A stretch of 64,000 nucleotides of DNA, from NCBI RefSeq assembly GCF_002878395.1, contig NW_025825704.1, positions 1,426,650 to 1,490,649 of the forward strand, in the 5' to 3' direction. The notes beneath the pieces were generated by a model. The model saw only the letters and a list, made by a program, of their open reading frames with translations, had not been told where the DNA came from and ran no database searches. Position 1 is the stretch's first letter. Each line of letters begins with the position of its first letter. This document shows positions 23,571-35,002 of the stretch, one piece after another. Made by a program: the position numbers and the translations under genes. Source of the DNA: Capsicum annuum. Its lineage: Eukaryota; Streptophyta; Magnoliopsida; Solanales; Solanaceae.

Positions 23571-24180
23571 GCAAACTTGGAAGATCTTCAGGAAATACAT
23601 CAGAAAATTCATTTACCATCGGAACAGCATGAAGAGTTGGTGGCTCCACTTCTATATCCCTTACTCTAACTAAATGATATATGTATCCCTTGGAAATCAT
23701 TCTTCTTGCCTTAAAATAAGAAATAAATCTATCTCTTGGCGCGCTAATTTCACCTTTCCATTTAAGGACTGATTTATTTGGAAAATGGAAATATACCTTT
23801 TTTGTACAGCAATCAATTGTGGCATAACAAGACGCCAACCAGTCCATACCCATTATAACATTAAAATCTACCATTTCTAACTCCACAAGATCAGCCATCG
23901 TATCATGACCACAAATAGTTACTATGTAGTTTTGGTAAACCCTTCTAGCTATAATAGATTCCCCAACCGGTGTGGACACTTCAAATGGATTAACTAATAG
24001 TTCGGGTATTCTTTTGAACTTTCCAGAAACCAATGGAGTAACATAAGATAATGTAGAACCTGGATCAATTAAGGCATATAAATCAAATGAAAAGATAGAC
24101 AACGTACTCGTAACCACATTTGGAGAAGCCTCTAAATTCTGTCGATCTGCTAGAGCATACGTACGATTTTGAGCCCCGCT
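23571..24180 (-). pseudogene. pol: Element F aspartic protease and PR-RT linker
   Basis: Minus text at 23560-24249 is open for 229 codons. [19 protein letters not shown] (about 24015-24070) is the catalytic Asp-Pro-Gly of plant gypsy proteases, intact. [26 protein letters not shown] follows at about 23815-23890, then the [18 protein letters not shown] linker and [15 protein letters not shown]. This is the longest open reading segment of the window and in the same frame as gag. Confidence 0.9.
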
Positions 24181-25443
24181 AGAACTCGTGGCTCCTCTAT
24201 CACCTCTAACACGACCCATTGGTTGTGCACCCTTTCCTGAATAAGGCATCGATGAGAATGATGCAACAAATAACCCCGTAGGTCATGCCATACCCCCTAT
24301 GCCCCTTCGTGGGCATTCTATCATCATATGCCCCGACATACCACACCAAAAGCAAACATTGGTCCCCAGACGACATGCGCCCAAATGATACCTTCCACAT
24401 TTATTGAATGGCTCTCGAAGAGGTCTCGATTGACTTATATACCCTTGCCCTTGGTACCCCACTGTCCGCAAACTCTAACTCTCACTTCTGTGCCCAAATT
24501 GATTTTCTCTGGACCCTTGGAACTGTGGTGGGGCACTAGCTGCAGAATAAGTAGATAATGGCCTAGGTGGTCTAGCAGAAAACTGTGGTTTTAACCCTCC
24601 TTGGGATGCCATGGACTACCTTGTAGATCTGGCTCTCTTGGAATATCCTCTTTCTAATTCCCGTGTTCTTCTTCTCTGTCTCTGATCTTCCATTTTCTGT
24701 GCAAAAGCTTGGATCTTCGCTATGTCCATATCTTTGTTCAAAGCGGCAATAGTACAATCTCTAACCAGATATGGATCCAGCCTATCCAGATATTGATGAA
24801 CTCTGTCATCCATAGTAGCAACATTAAGAGCATATCTCGACAAGGAATTAAATCAGAGACTGTACTCCCTCACGCTCATATTCCCCTGACGAAGATTTAT
24901 AAACTGATCTGCACGGGCCTGACGAATCTCGAATGGAAGATAATGATCAAGAAATGCCTCTTTGAACTCTTTCCAAGTAGCTGGGGGGTGCATTAATACC
25001 CCTAGATCGTTTCTAGTCCTCGTACCAATATATAGCCTCCCTTTTAAATCTATACGCCGCTAACTCCACTGTCTCTCTACTCGTTACATGCATAACATCT
25101 AAGGCCCTTTGAATTTGATCAATAAAGTCCTGTGGGTCCTCATAAAATATCTGATCCAGTAAAAGTGGGAGGATCCATCTTAAGAAAATCTTATGTTCGA
25201 AGGCTAGCCGCCCTATCTGTACCACTAGGACCCGTGGTTAGGAATGGCTTGCCCTAGTGGGTGACTAGGACCAGCAACTATACGAGTCAAAAGTTGCACT
25301 GCATTTCTAAGATCTTGATCAACAATATTAATAGGTGGCTTTGGGGATATAGTTCTCCTCCTAGTGGGTGACTTACTAGTCCCCTCTCCGGTAGCCACAT
25401 CTACTTGCTTACCGGTATTCTTGCTTCTGGTCACCGGCATCAT
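24181..25443 (-). pseudogene. gag: Element F gag, decayed
   Basis: The frame opens at ATG 25443 or 25440 (MMPVTRSKNTGKQ), followed by a basic Ser/Thr/Pro region. A short shifted segment at 25013-25225 holds FYEDPQDFIDQIQRALDVMHVT, the capsid core. EFKEAFLDHYLPFEIRQARA and NLRQGNMSVREYS follow, and ALNVATMDDRVHQYLDRLDPYL at 24616-24843. The zinc knuckle CFWCGMSGHMMIEC (about 24325-24366) is an intact CCHC. It ends into protease without a gap. Confidence 0.88.
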
Positions 25444-25646
25444 TACTATAATAAGAGAAACAAACAGATTCAGTGGTCAAATATGACTTCATATACAATA
25501 TAGGCTCTATCACACGATCTAAGAAATGAAGAAAAAAAACAATTTCTAAATGTCCATAGCCTTCTGTTTGTAGATGCGGTGCACGACACACCGAGAAACA
25601 AGACTCTACGTAGACACGGCTTTGTAGACTCACTAGGAAGAACTTC

Positions 25647-25658
25647 TCTAATACCACT
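25647..25658 (-). other. Primer-binding site of element F
   Basis: Minus-strand TGGTATTAGAGA lies just inside the 5' LTR, separated by two or three bases. It differs from TGGTATCAGAGC at two positions. Confidence 0.8.
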
Positions 25659-25660
25659 TT

Positions 25661-28418
25661 TGTCATGCCTCAAATCCTATTGGGGCGGACTGGCACCCGT
25701 AACCGAGGAGGCCCGGGAGAACCAGCTCATAACCTTATACTTTCCATGCATACCTCTATGACAATCCGAAATTCGGACAACATCATGTTCCATATAAAAG
25801 GAAATAATCACCTGTATAAGCTCGATCACACCCACACCCACACACACATATATATATATATATACAATACTTGGCCGTTGGAGCCATCACGTCTATTAAC
25901 AAAACACTACCTTGACTGTACATTAGGTCTACAATGCCTCTAGAGAATACACAGAGTTTAACTAAGGTCGGGACACACCCTGCCATATAACTAACTTCTA
26001 TACAATACCAAAAGTGACTGGATATGACATGGAAATCCCCGAAGCAAATTAGAGCTCACCAAAAGCAGCTAGATATCCTGGCTTCTACTTGTGCGGTGTA
26101 TGAGTTGAGGTACCTGTGCCTGCAGTATGAAATGTAGGTCCCCCGTGGGGGACGTCAGTACAAAATATGTACTGAGTATATAAAGCTGTAGATAATCACA
26201 TATGATATAGGAGCTCAATAAAAATCAGAAACAAGTGAATAAATCGTAATAGGAGTGGACCACACTTACTAGAACTTGTGACAACCTATACATTGTATTT
26301 ATTCAATCACTTTACCTTCGTTCTTATCATCTTTGTAATCATTACTGTACTGTACTGTGACCATTAGGTTACCTCCAGTACATATCAACTGGGATCGACC
26401 CATGATAGGCTTATGCCCTTGCGATACCACCCATAAATACATAAATAGGGATCGACCCATGATAGGCTTATGCCCCTGGGATAGCACCCAATAAGACAGA
26501 ACTTCCATCACTTAGTTCAATTAATATTTGAGATTGTTATTTCGGTTGCCACCGCATTTTTGATACTTTGAAACAATGATACATCAATAAGAGACATATA
26601 AATAGACCATCAATGCAATAACAATGAAGTAAGAACTCATTGGCACATCAATGAAGTGTATTGGAGTCATCAATGCCATAACAATGAAGTAGGAAGTTAT
26701 TGGCATATCAATGAAACATTTTGGAGTCATTAATAGCACATGGATCTTGTTTGAGTAACCGGATACCTTCTGACATTCATTAGTGTAATAAACATGTAAG
26801 ATTTGGAAGACAAGTAAGTATTAAAATGTCTTGACATCTTGTAGGGTGGAAACAAGTTCATTGGTAACGTAGGACATCATACAAAACCATTATGGATCAC
26901 ATGTTATTGAATAACTTTGAAAACTTTCTTAATAGAACAATTGTTCACTTTCATGCCAAAGATATGGTATAGAGTATGCTTTACATACCTGACCGTCAAC
27001 CTTCAATACTAGTCCCAAATGGACTTCCTGTCTTTTCGGATTACTTATCTACAGTGAACATATATAGCAATCTAGTATTAGCGACCAAACGTCACAATTT
27101 AATTATTTGAATTCACCAAACTAGTGGTTAAGTAGTAAGCCTTAATTACACCATAAAGGGTGTCACTTTAACCCTTTTATACTCCAATTACATTCACATG
27201 CCATGCATATTCATACAACATCCTCCAATATCAAGTTTGGATTCATTTATCCTTTCAACCAATCCACTAAACCAAATTGAGCCATAGACATAAATAATCA
27301 TCAATTCAATAGTATATCACCATATCCACCTTCCATAACTTAATTATCATATCCACCTTCATCAATTCAATACAAACAAACCATTCAAATTAGTCCATAA
27401 CCCTATTTTCATCACCTTTCAATAACAACCAATACATATAATCCTCTATCACACATATACATATGGAAAATAACAAAGGCAAACAATATTCATACCTTAG
27501 AATTCACCTCTTGATTATGCAATCCTGTTTGCACAAATAATAGGTGCCGTTCGAAGCTCTCGAGATGACAAACGCAGTTATCGGATGACTTTGGAATTTC
27601 TACGGTTGAATCAAAAGTAATTTAAAGGTCAAATTTGGCTAGGGTTTGTTCTTTCTCAATGATTGATGATGAAAATGAGTTTTTAAACTCATATACATGT
27701 ATATATACATATATTCCCATCCATAATATAATAGTAAATGACCAAAATGCCTTTAAAATTTAAATAATGTCAAATCTATCCTTTGGTGGACTGTTTTGAT
27801 AAGCTAAAGTAGATCGACGATAAGTCTTTGCTCCGATCTTGGATTTTGGTGAAATTGGTATCGTTGGAAGGATAATTCAAAGGGATTTCATTTCATATAA
27901 ATTAGGTCACCCAGTTCGTCCTGTACAATGAGTTATGGTCATTTAAAGTTGACTCTAAAAATCTATTTTGATAGGATGAAGTAAAACGAGTATAACTCCT
28001 TACTCAGATGTTGGATTTGGATGAAACAAGTTGGATTGGAGAGAAGACTCAAAGATATTTCTTTTCATAGGTCGCAGATCTCCCAGTTTATTATATTAAG
28101 GGAGTTATGATCGTTCAAAGTTGACCCAAAAATTCAGCTGGCCTTAGTAGTTTGTGTGCAGGAAATTTTCCTGCACATTTACTATTCCCAAATATCCCGG
28201 CCACCGTTTTATTGTTTCAAACGTACTTGATTATATCCGAAACCTATCCATTTTTGTAAATCTTTATATCGTTGGAAAGCTTATTCAATAACCTTCGCAT
28301 GGAACCATCGACGGGCAAATTCTGGTATAAATAAAATAAAAAAATTAATTCCATATTAATAAGACCAATACACGTACTTGAATACGCCAATACACGTACT
28401 TGAATACGGGGTGTTACA
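25661..28418 (-). repeat. 5' LTR of element F
   Basis: It runs from TGTCATGCCTCAAATCC to GGGGTGTTACA and is collinear with 17829-20565. It differs by scattered point changes, plus a CA/TA repeat expansion at about 25827-25865. Confidence 0.93.
25827..25865. repeat. (CACACC)n/(CA)n/(TA)n microsatellite
   Basis: CACACCCACACCCACACACACATATATATA lies in the F 5' LTR. The partner LTR has only a short CACACATATATATG here, so the tract changed length after insertion. Confidence 0.85.
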
Positions 28419-28423
28419 CTATG

Positions 28424-29902
28424 CTTAGTGTGAAATATCCTACTTATGATATTATAAATCGTGGACCCTACTCTTTTGATTAAGTCTGTCATGTGTGTCA
28501 GTTTTCTTCCAATGAGTCCTGGATGTACTTGTACCCGAAAAATATAGCTGTTTGCCCAGAGCCATGTTATGTTATCACGATACTCTCTGTCAAATCATGA
28601 TCTATAGAACTCAGTCAGTCACATCACTTAGGAAATCTCAAAAATCTCATGATCTCAGTTAATTATCAGATAGTAGTACTACTCTGTCAGTCAATGAAAG
28701 TCAGTTACTCAGTCCATGTACAATCAGTTAATCATGTTCAGTCTCTTCAGATGGGAGCAAAAGTTAGCACTGAGTGAACCCAAGGATGGGAACACACTAT
28801 CAGATGAGGGTATAACTCTTAGCAGTCATCCTTGCGTTCCAGAACTATGTAGCCAACATAGGTTGAGACATCAATACCTGTTAGTTGAGGGTAGATAAGG
28901 TGGATTAACCTGTCAGATTAAAGTCCCACCATTCTCATTAAAGTACTTACCAGATGAGGGTCACTCATGGCTTGTCCTTACCAGTGACGCGGTATTGACA
29001 CCCTTCTAATCAGGGCATAAATTGGACCCCAGCTCAGCTATTATAGTGTATTTAGGGCATGTCGGTTAAACAACTACCTCCCACAGTTTCATTTTTGGTT
29101 CTAGTGAAAGAACTCAGATAGTTCTTCAGATTTCAGTACCAAGACTATAAGAAACAGTCAATTCAATTATAGTACGGAACTCAGATGGTTCCATCAGATT
29201 AAAGACTGTCAGACACAGTCATTCATGTTATCAGAATTTCAATTTTAGTTATGTTAGGTAGTAGTAAACCATGTATTAGTGTATAGATTTAGATATCGCT
29301 CATTCAGGATCTCAGTTACTATATATGCATGTTTGCACTCTCACGTTTATATTAGTCAGTCAGTTAGCATTGCTCATACATGTAAGCCCTTTTGTATTTA
29401 GCCTACTTCACTCGTATACTCAGTACTTTTAGTTGTACTGACACATTTGCGTTATGGTGCTTTATTTTATGTTACACAATAGGTTCAAAGATACGAGTTT
29501 CAGATCAGCAGTTGAGTCGCATTTCTGTATACAAAGTTGCAGTGAGTCCTCTTCATTCGAGGATGATATGATTTGATTTTATTTATTATTTCAATTATCT
29601 TTCAGTTTACGGAGTTAGTTGGAGACATGTTTCTTCAACTCCCTACTAAGACAGTACTTAGAGGCTTTCAGATTTTAGATTCAGTTTTTAGTTGTTTTGG
29701 GTATTCGTTACCTCATATGGATATTATTGTTTATCAGATATTCTAGTCAGTTGAATCTTATGGCCTATTGTTCATGTTTTTCTGGATTTTACACGTATAT
29801 TATGTAGTTCACAGGTACAAATATAAGTCATAGGTTAGCTTATGGTCCTTCGGGGTCATAAGCACTGTATAGCATTCTGGTTTAGCAAATCGAGGCATTA
29901 CA
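28424..29902 (+). repeat. 5' LTR of element E, second part
   Basis: It resumes with CTTAGTGTGAAATATCC right after the second CTATG, collinear with 36199-37674. It ends GAGGCATTACA at 29902. Removing F and one CTATG rejoins a 2.7-kb LTR. Confidence 0.9.
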
Positions 29903-29906
29903 AACT

Positions 29907-29918
29907 TGGTATCAGAGC
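29907..29918 (+). other. Primer-binding site of element E
   Basis: TGGTATCAGAGC is a perfect initiator-Met-tRNA complement, starting five bases after the LTR end. Confidence 0.92.
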
Positions 29919-30122
29919 CTAAGGTTCAATAGAGTCCTAGGAAGTCTAAAAGCCGTATCTAGTAGAGTCTTGTACATGGGTGTGTTACACGCCACATTTA
30001 TGTACAGAAGGCTATGAGATGTTTTAGGAACATTTTCCCTTATTTCAGTATTCATGTCATGCTAGAGAGCATAATCTCAAGTTAAAATCTCAGTCTAATC
30101 TGTTTTTCTCTTATTTCAGAAC
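29919..30122 (+). other. Untranslated leader of element E
   Basis: It lies between primer site and gag ATG and carries CTAAGGTTCAATAGAGTCCTAGG, also found (reverse) beside the primer site of C. No gene is seen. Confidence 0.6.
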
Positions 30123-31262
30123 ATGCCTCCAAAGAGAAGTAGCGATCCAGATCCTCAGCCCGAAGATCCTTTGGGCGAACATATTTCTCATGCGTAGTTT
30201 AGGGCCGCATTGACCACACTTGCTCAGTCTGTGGCTGCTCAAAATGAACGACCACCAGTTATTCCGGCCAATCCAGTGGCCAACTCAGGTGCAGCTAGGA
30301 TTTTGGACTTTACCCAAATGAACCCTCCATGTTTCTTCGGGTCTAAGTCTGATGAAGACCCTCAGGAATTTATTGACCAAGTCCAGAAGGTCATAGATAT
30401 TATGTGAGCTAATTCTTGTCAGAGTGCTTAGTTAGCCACATACTAGTTATAGGATGTTGCTCATTCTTGGTACAAATAGTGGAAGTTAGAAAGGTTAGAG
30501 GACACAGGTCCTATAGAGTGGGAGGAATTTTTCACGGCTTTCTTAGACAAATTCTTTCCCCAAGAGCTGAGGGAGGAAAATGTTCTAGAGTTTATCAACC
30601 TCAGGCAGAGAAATATGCCGATTAAAGAGTATTCTCTCAGATTTACTCAGTTAGCCAGATATGCCCCTCATGTGGTTGCAAATAACAGGGCTAAGATGAG
30701 CAAGTTCATGTCAGAGGTGAATGATAGTGTGGTTAATAAGTGTAGGTCTGTGATGATGAACAGTGATATGACTTTAGCTAGGCTCATGACCCATGCTCAG
30801 CAAATAGAGGAGCAGAAGATTAGGATTAGGGAGAGGCAGAACAAAAGGGCAAGGTCAGTTAGTTTCAGTTTTGCTTAACCCAAATCAGAAGAAGGAAACC
30901 GTTCGTAGTTTCATCCTAAGCCAGCAGTTCCAGCTTCTTCCTCCGCTAGTGCCCCAGTGCCGAAATTTAGAGACGACAACCGAGATCGAGCACCAGGCTC
31001 TAAGTCTCAGGGCAGTGTCAATAGTGCTAGAGGTGGTAGTGATGTTTATTTCGGTTGTGGCAAGCTAGGTCACAGAGTTAGAGACTGTCTCCATTCTGGT
31101 TATCAAGGTCAGCAAAACTATTTCACAGCTCAGTCCAATCGCCCAAACCAGCAGGGTGCCACTTTCAGTGCTACTAGTGGGCAACGCCTAAATCATCTTT
31201 ATGCTCTCCAGACCCAACAGGATCAGGAAAATTCTCCTGATGTCATTATTGGTACGTTATAG
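30123..31262 (+). pseudogene. gag: Element E gag, decayed
   Basis: ATG 30123 starts MPPKRSSDPDPQPEDPLGEHI, then TAG. LDFTQMNPPCFFGSKSDEDPQEFIDQVQKVIDIM (30300-30405) is the capsid entry. After a stop-rich stretch, EFFTAFLDKFFPQELREENVLEF is followed by MPIKEYSLRFTQLARYAPHVV to RARSVSFSF at 30615-30878. The zinc knuckle reads YFGCGKLGHRVRDC, so the first Cys of CCHC is lost. About five stops and two frame changes are present. Gag is homologous to C gag. Confidence 0.85.
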
Positions 31263-31652
31263 ATTTTCCATGTTCATGTTTATGCTTTGCTAGATCTAGG
31301 TGCATCCTTATCTTTTGTTACTCCTTATTTAGCAGCCGATTTCAGAGTCAATCCTGAAACTTTAGCAGAGCCCTTCTCAGTCTCTACTCCAGTGAGTAAA
31401 TCAATCATATCCAGATGGGTATACAGGAACTATTTGGTTATGATATTCCAGAAAGCCACTTCAGAAGATTTAGTCAAATTAGAGATGATTGACTTTGATG
31501 TAATCCTCAGTATAGATTAGCTTCATTCCTCCTATGCCACAATCGACTGCAAAAATAGAATAGTCCAGTTTCAGTTCCCAAATGAACTCGCCCTTGAGTG
31601 GAAGGGTAGGGTATCCTCTTTTAGAGGTCATCTTGTTTCCTACCTTCGGGAA
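31263..31652 (+). pseudogene. pol: Element E aspartic protease
   Basis: HVHVYALLDLGASLSFVTPYL (31272-31334) carries the active site: Asp codon 31293-31295 is kept, while the usual Pro of DPGAS is Leu. SVSTPVSKSIISRWVYRNYLVMI and VKLEMIDFDVILSID follow, with TAG where the family has Trp (DWL), near 31518. The flow into the RT linker ([13 protein letters not shown]) is unbroken. Two stops in total lie in the domain. Confidence 0.85.
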
Positions 31653-32605
31653 ATGAAAATAATATCTAAGGGATGTGTTTATCATCATGTTCATGTTAAA
31701 GATTCTAGTTCTGAGACTCCTAGTCTTGAATTAGTTCCAGTTTTAAAAGAATATTCAGATGTCTTTCCTGAAGATCTCTTAGGAATTCCTTCCGAAAGGG
31801 AAATAGACTTTGGCATTGATCTTCTTCTTGACACTCAGCCTATTTCTATTTTGCGTTATAGAATGGCACTTGCAGAACTTAAGGAATTGAAAGAACAGTT
31901 GAAGGATCTCTTAGATAAGGGATTCATTAGACCCAGCATTTCATCTTGGGGTGCACCAGTCTTATTCGTGCATAAGAAAGACGGTTCTCTCAGGATGTGC
32001 ATTGATTACTGTCAGCTCAATAAAGTTACGGTCAAGAACATGTATCCACTTCCTTGGATAGATAACTTGTTTGACCAACTTTAGGGTACCAGTTATTTCT
32101 CCGAGATAGACCTTATATTAGGCTACCATCAGCTCAGAGTTAGAGAATGTGATATCCCGAAAACAGTTTTCCATACTCAGTATGGTCACTTTGAGTTTCT
32201 AGTCATGTCCTTTGGTCTTACCAATGCCTCAACCACTTTTATAGACTTGATGAACCGTGTGTTCAAGCAGTACTTGGACATGTTAGATGATATTCTGGTT
32301 TATTCCCGCACTGAGCATGATCATGTAGACCATCTCAAAATAGTACTTCCGACCCTCATAGATCGCCAGTTATTCACCAAATTTAGTAAGTGCAAATTTT
32401 GGCTAAGATCAGTAGCATTCCTTGGCCATATCATTTCTGATAATGGGATTAGAGTAGATCCTCAGAAGACAGAAGCGGTAAGAAATTGGCATCGACTTGT
32501 CTCTCCATTAGATATCAGGAGTTTCTTGGGTTTGGATAGCTATTATAGACGGTTTATCAAGGGATTTTCCTCTATTTCATCTCCTATGTCTAGATTGACT
32601 CAGAA
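31653..32605 (+). pseudogene. pol: Element E reverse transcriptase with in-frame catalytic deletion
   Basis: The open stretch 31653-32084 includes [40 protein letters not shown], and [20 protein letters not shown]. After one stop, [19 protein letters not shown] and [19 protein letters not shown] follow. At 32277-32291 [12 protein letters not shown] replaces the LDMFIIVYIDDIFVYS seen in C: 15 bases are missing, removing the residues just before Asp-Asp. [33 protein letters not shown] follows. Few stops, but the polymerase site is lost. Confidence 0.9.
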
Positions 32606-33270
32606 GAAGGTGAAGTTTTAGTGGTTAGATTCTTCTGAGAAGAGTTTTCAAGAGCTGAAGACTCGACTTACCTCAGCTCCAGTTCTAGCTCTTTCAGATG
32701 GTTCAGATGGGTTTGTAGTTTATTGTGATGCATCTAGAGTAGGTTTAGGTTGTGTTCTCATACAGCATGGTAAGGTCATACCCTACGCCTCCAGAAATTT
32801 AAAGCCCCATAGAAGAATTATCCTACTCATGATCTTTAGTTAGCAGCCGTAGTATTCACCTTCAAGATTTGGATGCATTATCTATACAGAGTTCATGTAG
32901 ATGTCTTCATAGATCATAAGTGTCTTTAGTATGTCTTTTCTCATAAAGATCTCAATCTTCATCAGAGAAGGTGGTTAGAGCTCTTGAAAGATTATGACAT
33001 GAGTGTCTTTTAACATCCAGGCAAGGCCAAAGTTGTGGCCAATGCTCTCAGTAGACTCTCCATAGGTAGTGTTTCTCACGTTGAGGATAGCAAAAAGAAG
33101 ATAGCTCAGGAAATCCATCAGCTTGCCAGACTAGGTATTTGCTTAGTCGATTCTTCATAAGGTGGTGTATGTATTCAATATAATTCAGAATCATCTCTAG
33201 TTTCTAAGGTAAAAGAAAAGCAAGACATGGATTATAGCCTTGTCAAGCTAAAAGAGTTAGTTCAAAATCA
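32606..33270 (+). pseudogene. pol: Element E RNase H
   Basis: After TAG at 32619 the text reads [56 protein letters not shown] (32635-32805). The frame then shifts. [15 protein letters not shown] and PGKAKVVANALSRLS lie at about 32965-33060. DASR and NALSR mark the two ends of a normal-length RNase H. Two or more frame changes at 32800-32960 break the middle. Confidence 0.82.
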
Positions 33271-34200
33271 GGAAGTAGAGATTTTCTCCCAAAGGAGAGA
33301 TTGTGTTCTTCGTTGTCAAGGTTGCCTGTGTGTTCCAGGTGTAAATGGATTAAAGCAGTGAATTCTTGCAGAAACGCATGGTACATAATACTCATTTTAT
33401 CTAGAGGCCACTAAGATGTACCACAACTTATGGGAGACCTATTGGTGGAGTGGGATGAAGAGAGATGTTGCAGAGTTTGTGGCTAAGTACTCTACATGTC
33501 AGCAAGTTAAGATAGAGCATCAGAAGCCTAGTGGTTCCATGCAGGAGTTCACCATTACATGGATTTCGTGACCGATTTGCCTCAAACTCATCATCTGATT
33601 TAGTTTGGGTCATTGTAAATAGAATGACCAAGTTAGCTCATTTCTTTCCAGTCCATACCTCTTATTTAGCAGCGGATTATGCCAAACTCTACATCAGGGA
33701 GTTGGTCAGATTACACGGTGTTCCATTATCTATCATCTCAGATAAAGGTACCCAGTTCACCTCTCACTTCTGTAAAGTGTTCTAAAAGGGTCTTGGTACC
33801 CAAGTTTATCTCAGTACAACTTTTTATCCTCAGACAGATGGTCAACCGGAAAGTACCATTCAGACTCTTGAAGATATACTAAGGGCGTGTGCAATTAATT
33901 TCAAGGAAAATTGGGATGACCACTTGCCTTTGATTGAGTTTGTATACAATAATAGCTATTATTCTAGTATTAAAATAGCTCCATTTAAAGCTTTCTATAG
34001 TAGGAGGTGAAGATCTCCAATCAGGTGGTTTGAAGTTAGTGAGGCCTCAGTCATCGGGGCTGACTTAGTATTCGACGCCTTAGAGAAAGTCAAGTTGGTA
34101 AGAGAAAGACTTTGGGCTGCTTAGAGCTGACAGAAGTCCTATGTAGATGTGCGTAGAAAGGATCTTGAGTTTGATATTAGTGACTATGTCTATCTAAATA
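33271..34200 (+). pseudogene. pol: Element E integrase
   Basis: The zinc region appears as YHNLWETYWWSGMKRDVAEFVAKYSTCQQVKIEHQKP (33418-33531) with the Cys pair reduced to one. The core reads WVIVNRMTKLAHFFPVHTSYLAADYAKLYI, LHGVPLSIISDKGTQFTSHF and TDGQPESTIQTLEDILRAC, so the second Asp and the Glu remain. A frame change near 33600 separates the first Asp (MDFVTDLP). SYYSSIKIAPFKAFYSRR lies at 33955-34010, followed by a stop. Confidence 0.85.
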
Positions 34201-34570
34201 TCTCTCCCATGAAGGGAGTGAATGGTTTGGAAAGAAGGGAAGGCTCAGTCCCCGATATGTTGTTCCCTTCAATATTCTCAGTCATTTAGGCAAGGTAGAT
34301 TATGAGCTAGAATTTCCTTCAGACCTAGCTTTAGTTCATTCAGTCTTTCATGTCTCTTTGCTCAAGAAGTGCATAGGTGACCCATTAGTCGTGGTCCCTA
34401 TTCAGAGCATTGACGTTCAAAACAGTCTCTCTTATGAGGAAGTCCCGGTCGAAATTCTAGATTATTAGACTCATAGATTGGGGAACAAAAAAGTTCCTCT
34501 AGTTAAAGTTCTTTGGCAAAATCAGTCCGTTGAGGGAGATACTTAGAAATCAGAAGCATACATGCATACC
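34201..34570 (+). pseudogene. pol: Element E chromodomain-like tail
   Basis: ISPMKGVNGL is followed by a frame change. Text equivalent to ELEFPSDLALVHSVFHVSLLKKCIGDPLVVVP can be read at 34300-34400, then SYEEVPVEILDY and KKVPLVKVLWQNQ at 34430-34525. It parallels the C tail closely, including a stop where Gln of DRQV is expected. It is more frame-shifted than in C or F. Confidence 0.7.
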
Positions 34571-34983
34571 AAGTTTCCTCTCCTCTTCTCCAACAATCCA
34601 GATCAAGCTCAAGGTAACAGTTCTCCTTAAGCTTATTCAGTTTCCCATTCAGTATTCTATACAACTTGGTATTCTATTCATGCTCATGTTTCATCACAAA
34701 TCTAGTATCAAGTACCATTGCATATTTAGTCATGCATTCTTGTATCAGGACAGTGTATAATCATGCATCAAATATGCATTCTCATTGGGAGAACTCAGTT
34801 ATCAGAAATCTCAGTTATGCATTCATGAATCAGTTACTCATGCATCATATATGCATGTCCATTATGATATGTTTATCTTATCAGTAATGCCAGTCATGAG
34901 ATCATGTTCTAGTAGTGTATGTCTTGTACGTACTCTAGTTTATCATCTCTCCCCATTTCATTCAGTCTCATTCGAGGATGAAT
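34571..34983 (+). other. 3' spacer of element E
   Basis: This is a 413-base non-coding spacer rich in GCATGA/TCATGCAT words, homologous to the C spacer. Short open frames here (34530-35030) lack any family resemblance and I reject them as genes. Confidence 0.65.
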
Positions 34984-35002
34984 ATTCCCAAGGGGTAGAT
35001 AT
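34984..35002 (+). other. Polypurine tract of element E
   Basis: TTCCCAAGGGGTAGATAT directly precedes the LTR start TGTAATACCCC at 35003. Confidence 0.75.

Larger units (their letters stand above)
17829..28418 (-). mobile_element. Element F: complete, youngest Ty3/gypsy chromovirus
   Basis: It is flanked by exact CTATG repeats (17824-17828 and 28419-28423) in the 5' LTR of E. LTRs are 17829-20565 and 25661-28418, both TGTCA...GTTACA. The interior has a minus-strand primer site at 25647-25658, gag, protease, RT, RNase H, integrase, chromodomain-like tail and polypurine tract, total 10,590 bp. Two frames hold most of the coding text with few shifts, and all main catalytic motifs are kept. LTR divergence is about 6% by eye over the first 300 bases, the lowest of the nested set. 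Confidence 0.95.

Noticed and set aside
23345..23632. 95-codon plus frame
   Set aside because: It is the antisense shadow of the F reverse transcriptase.
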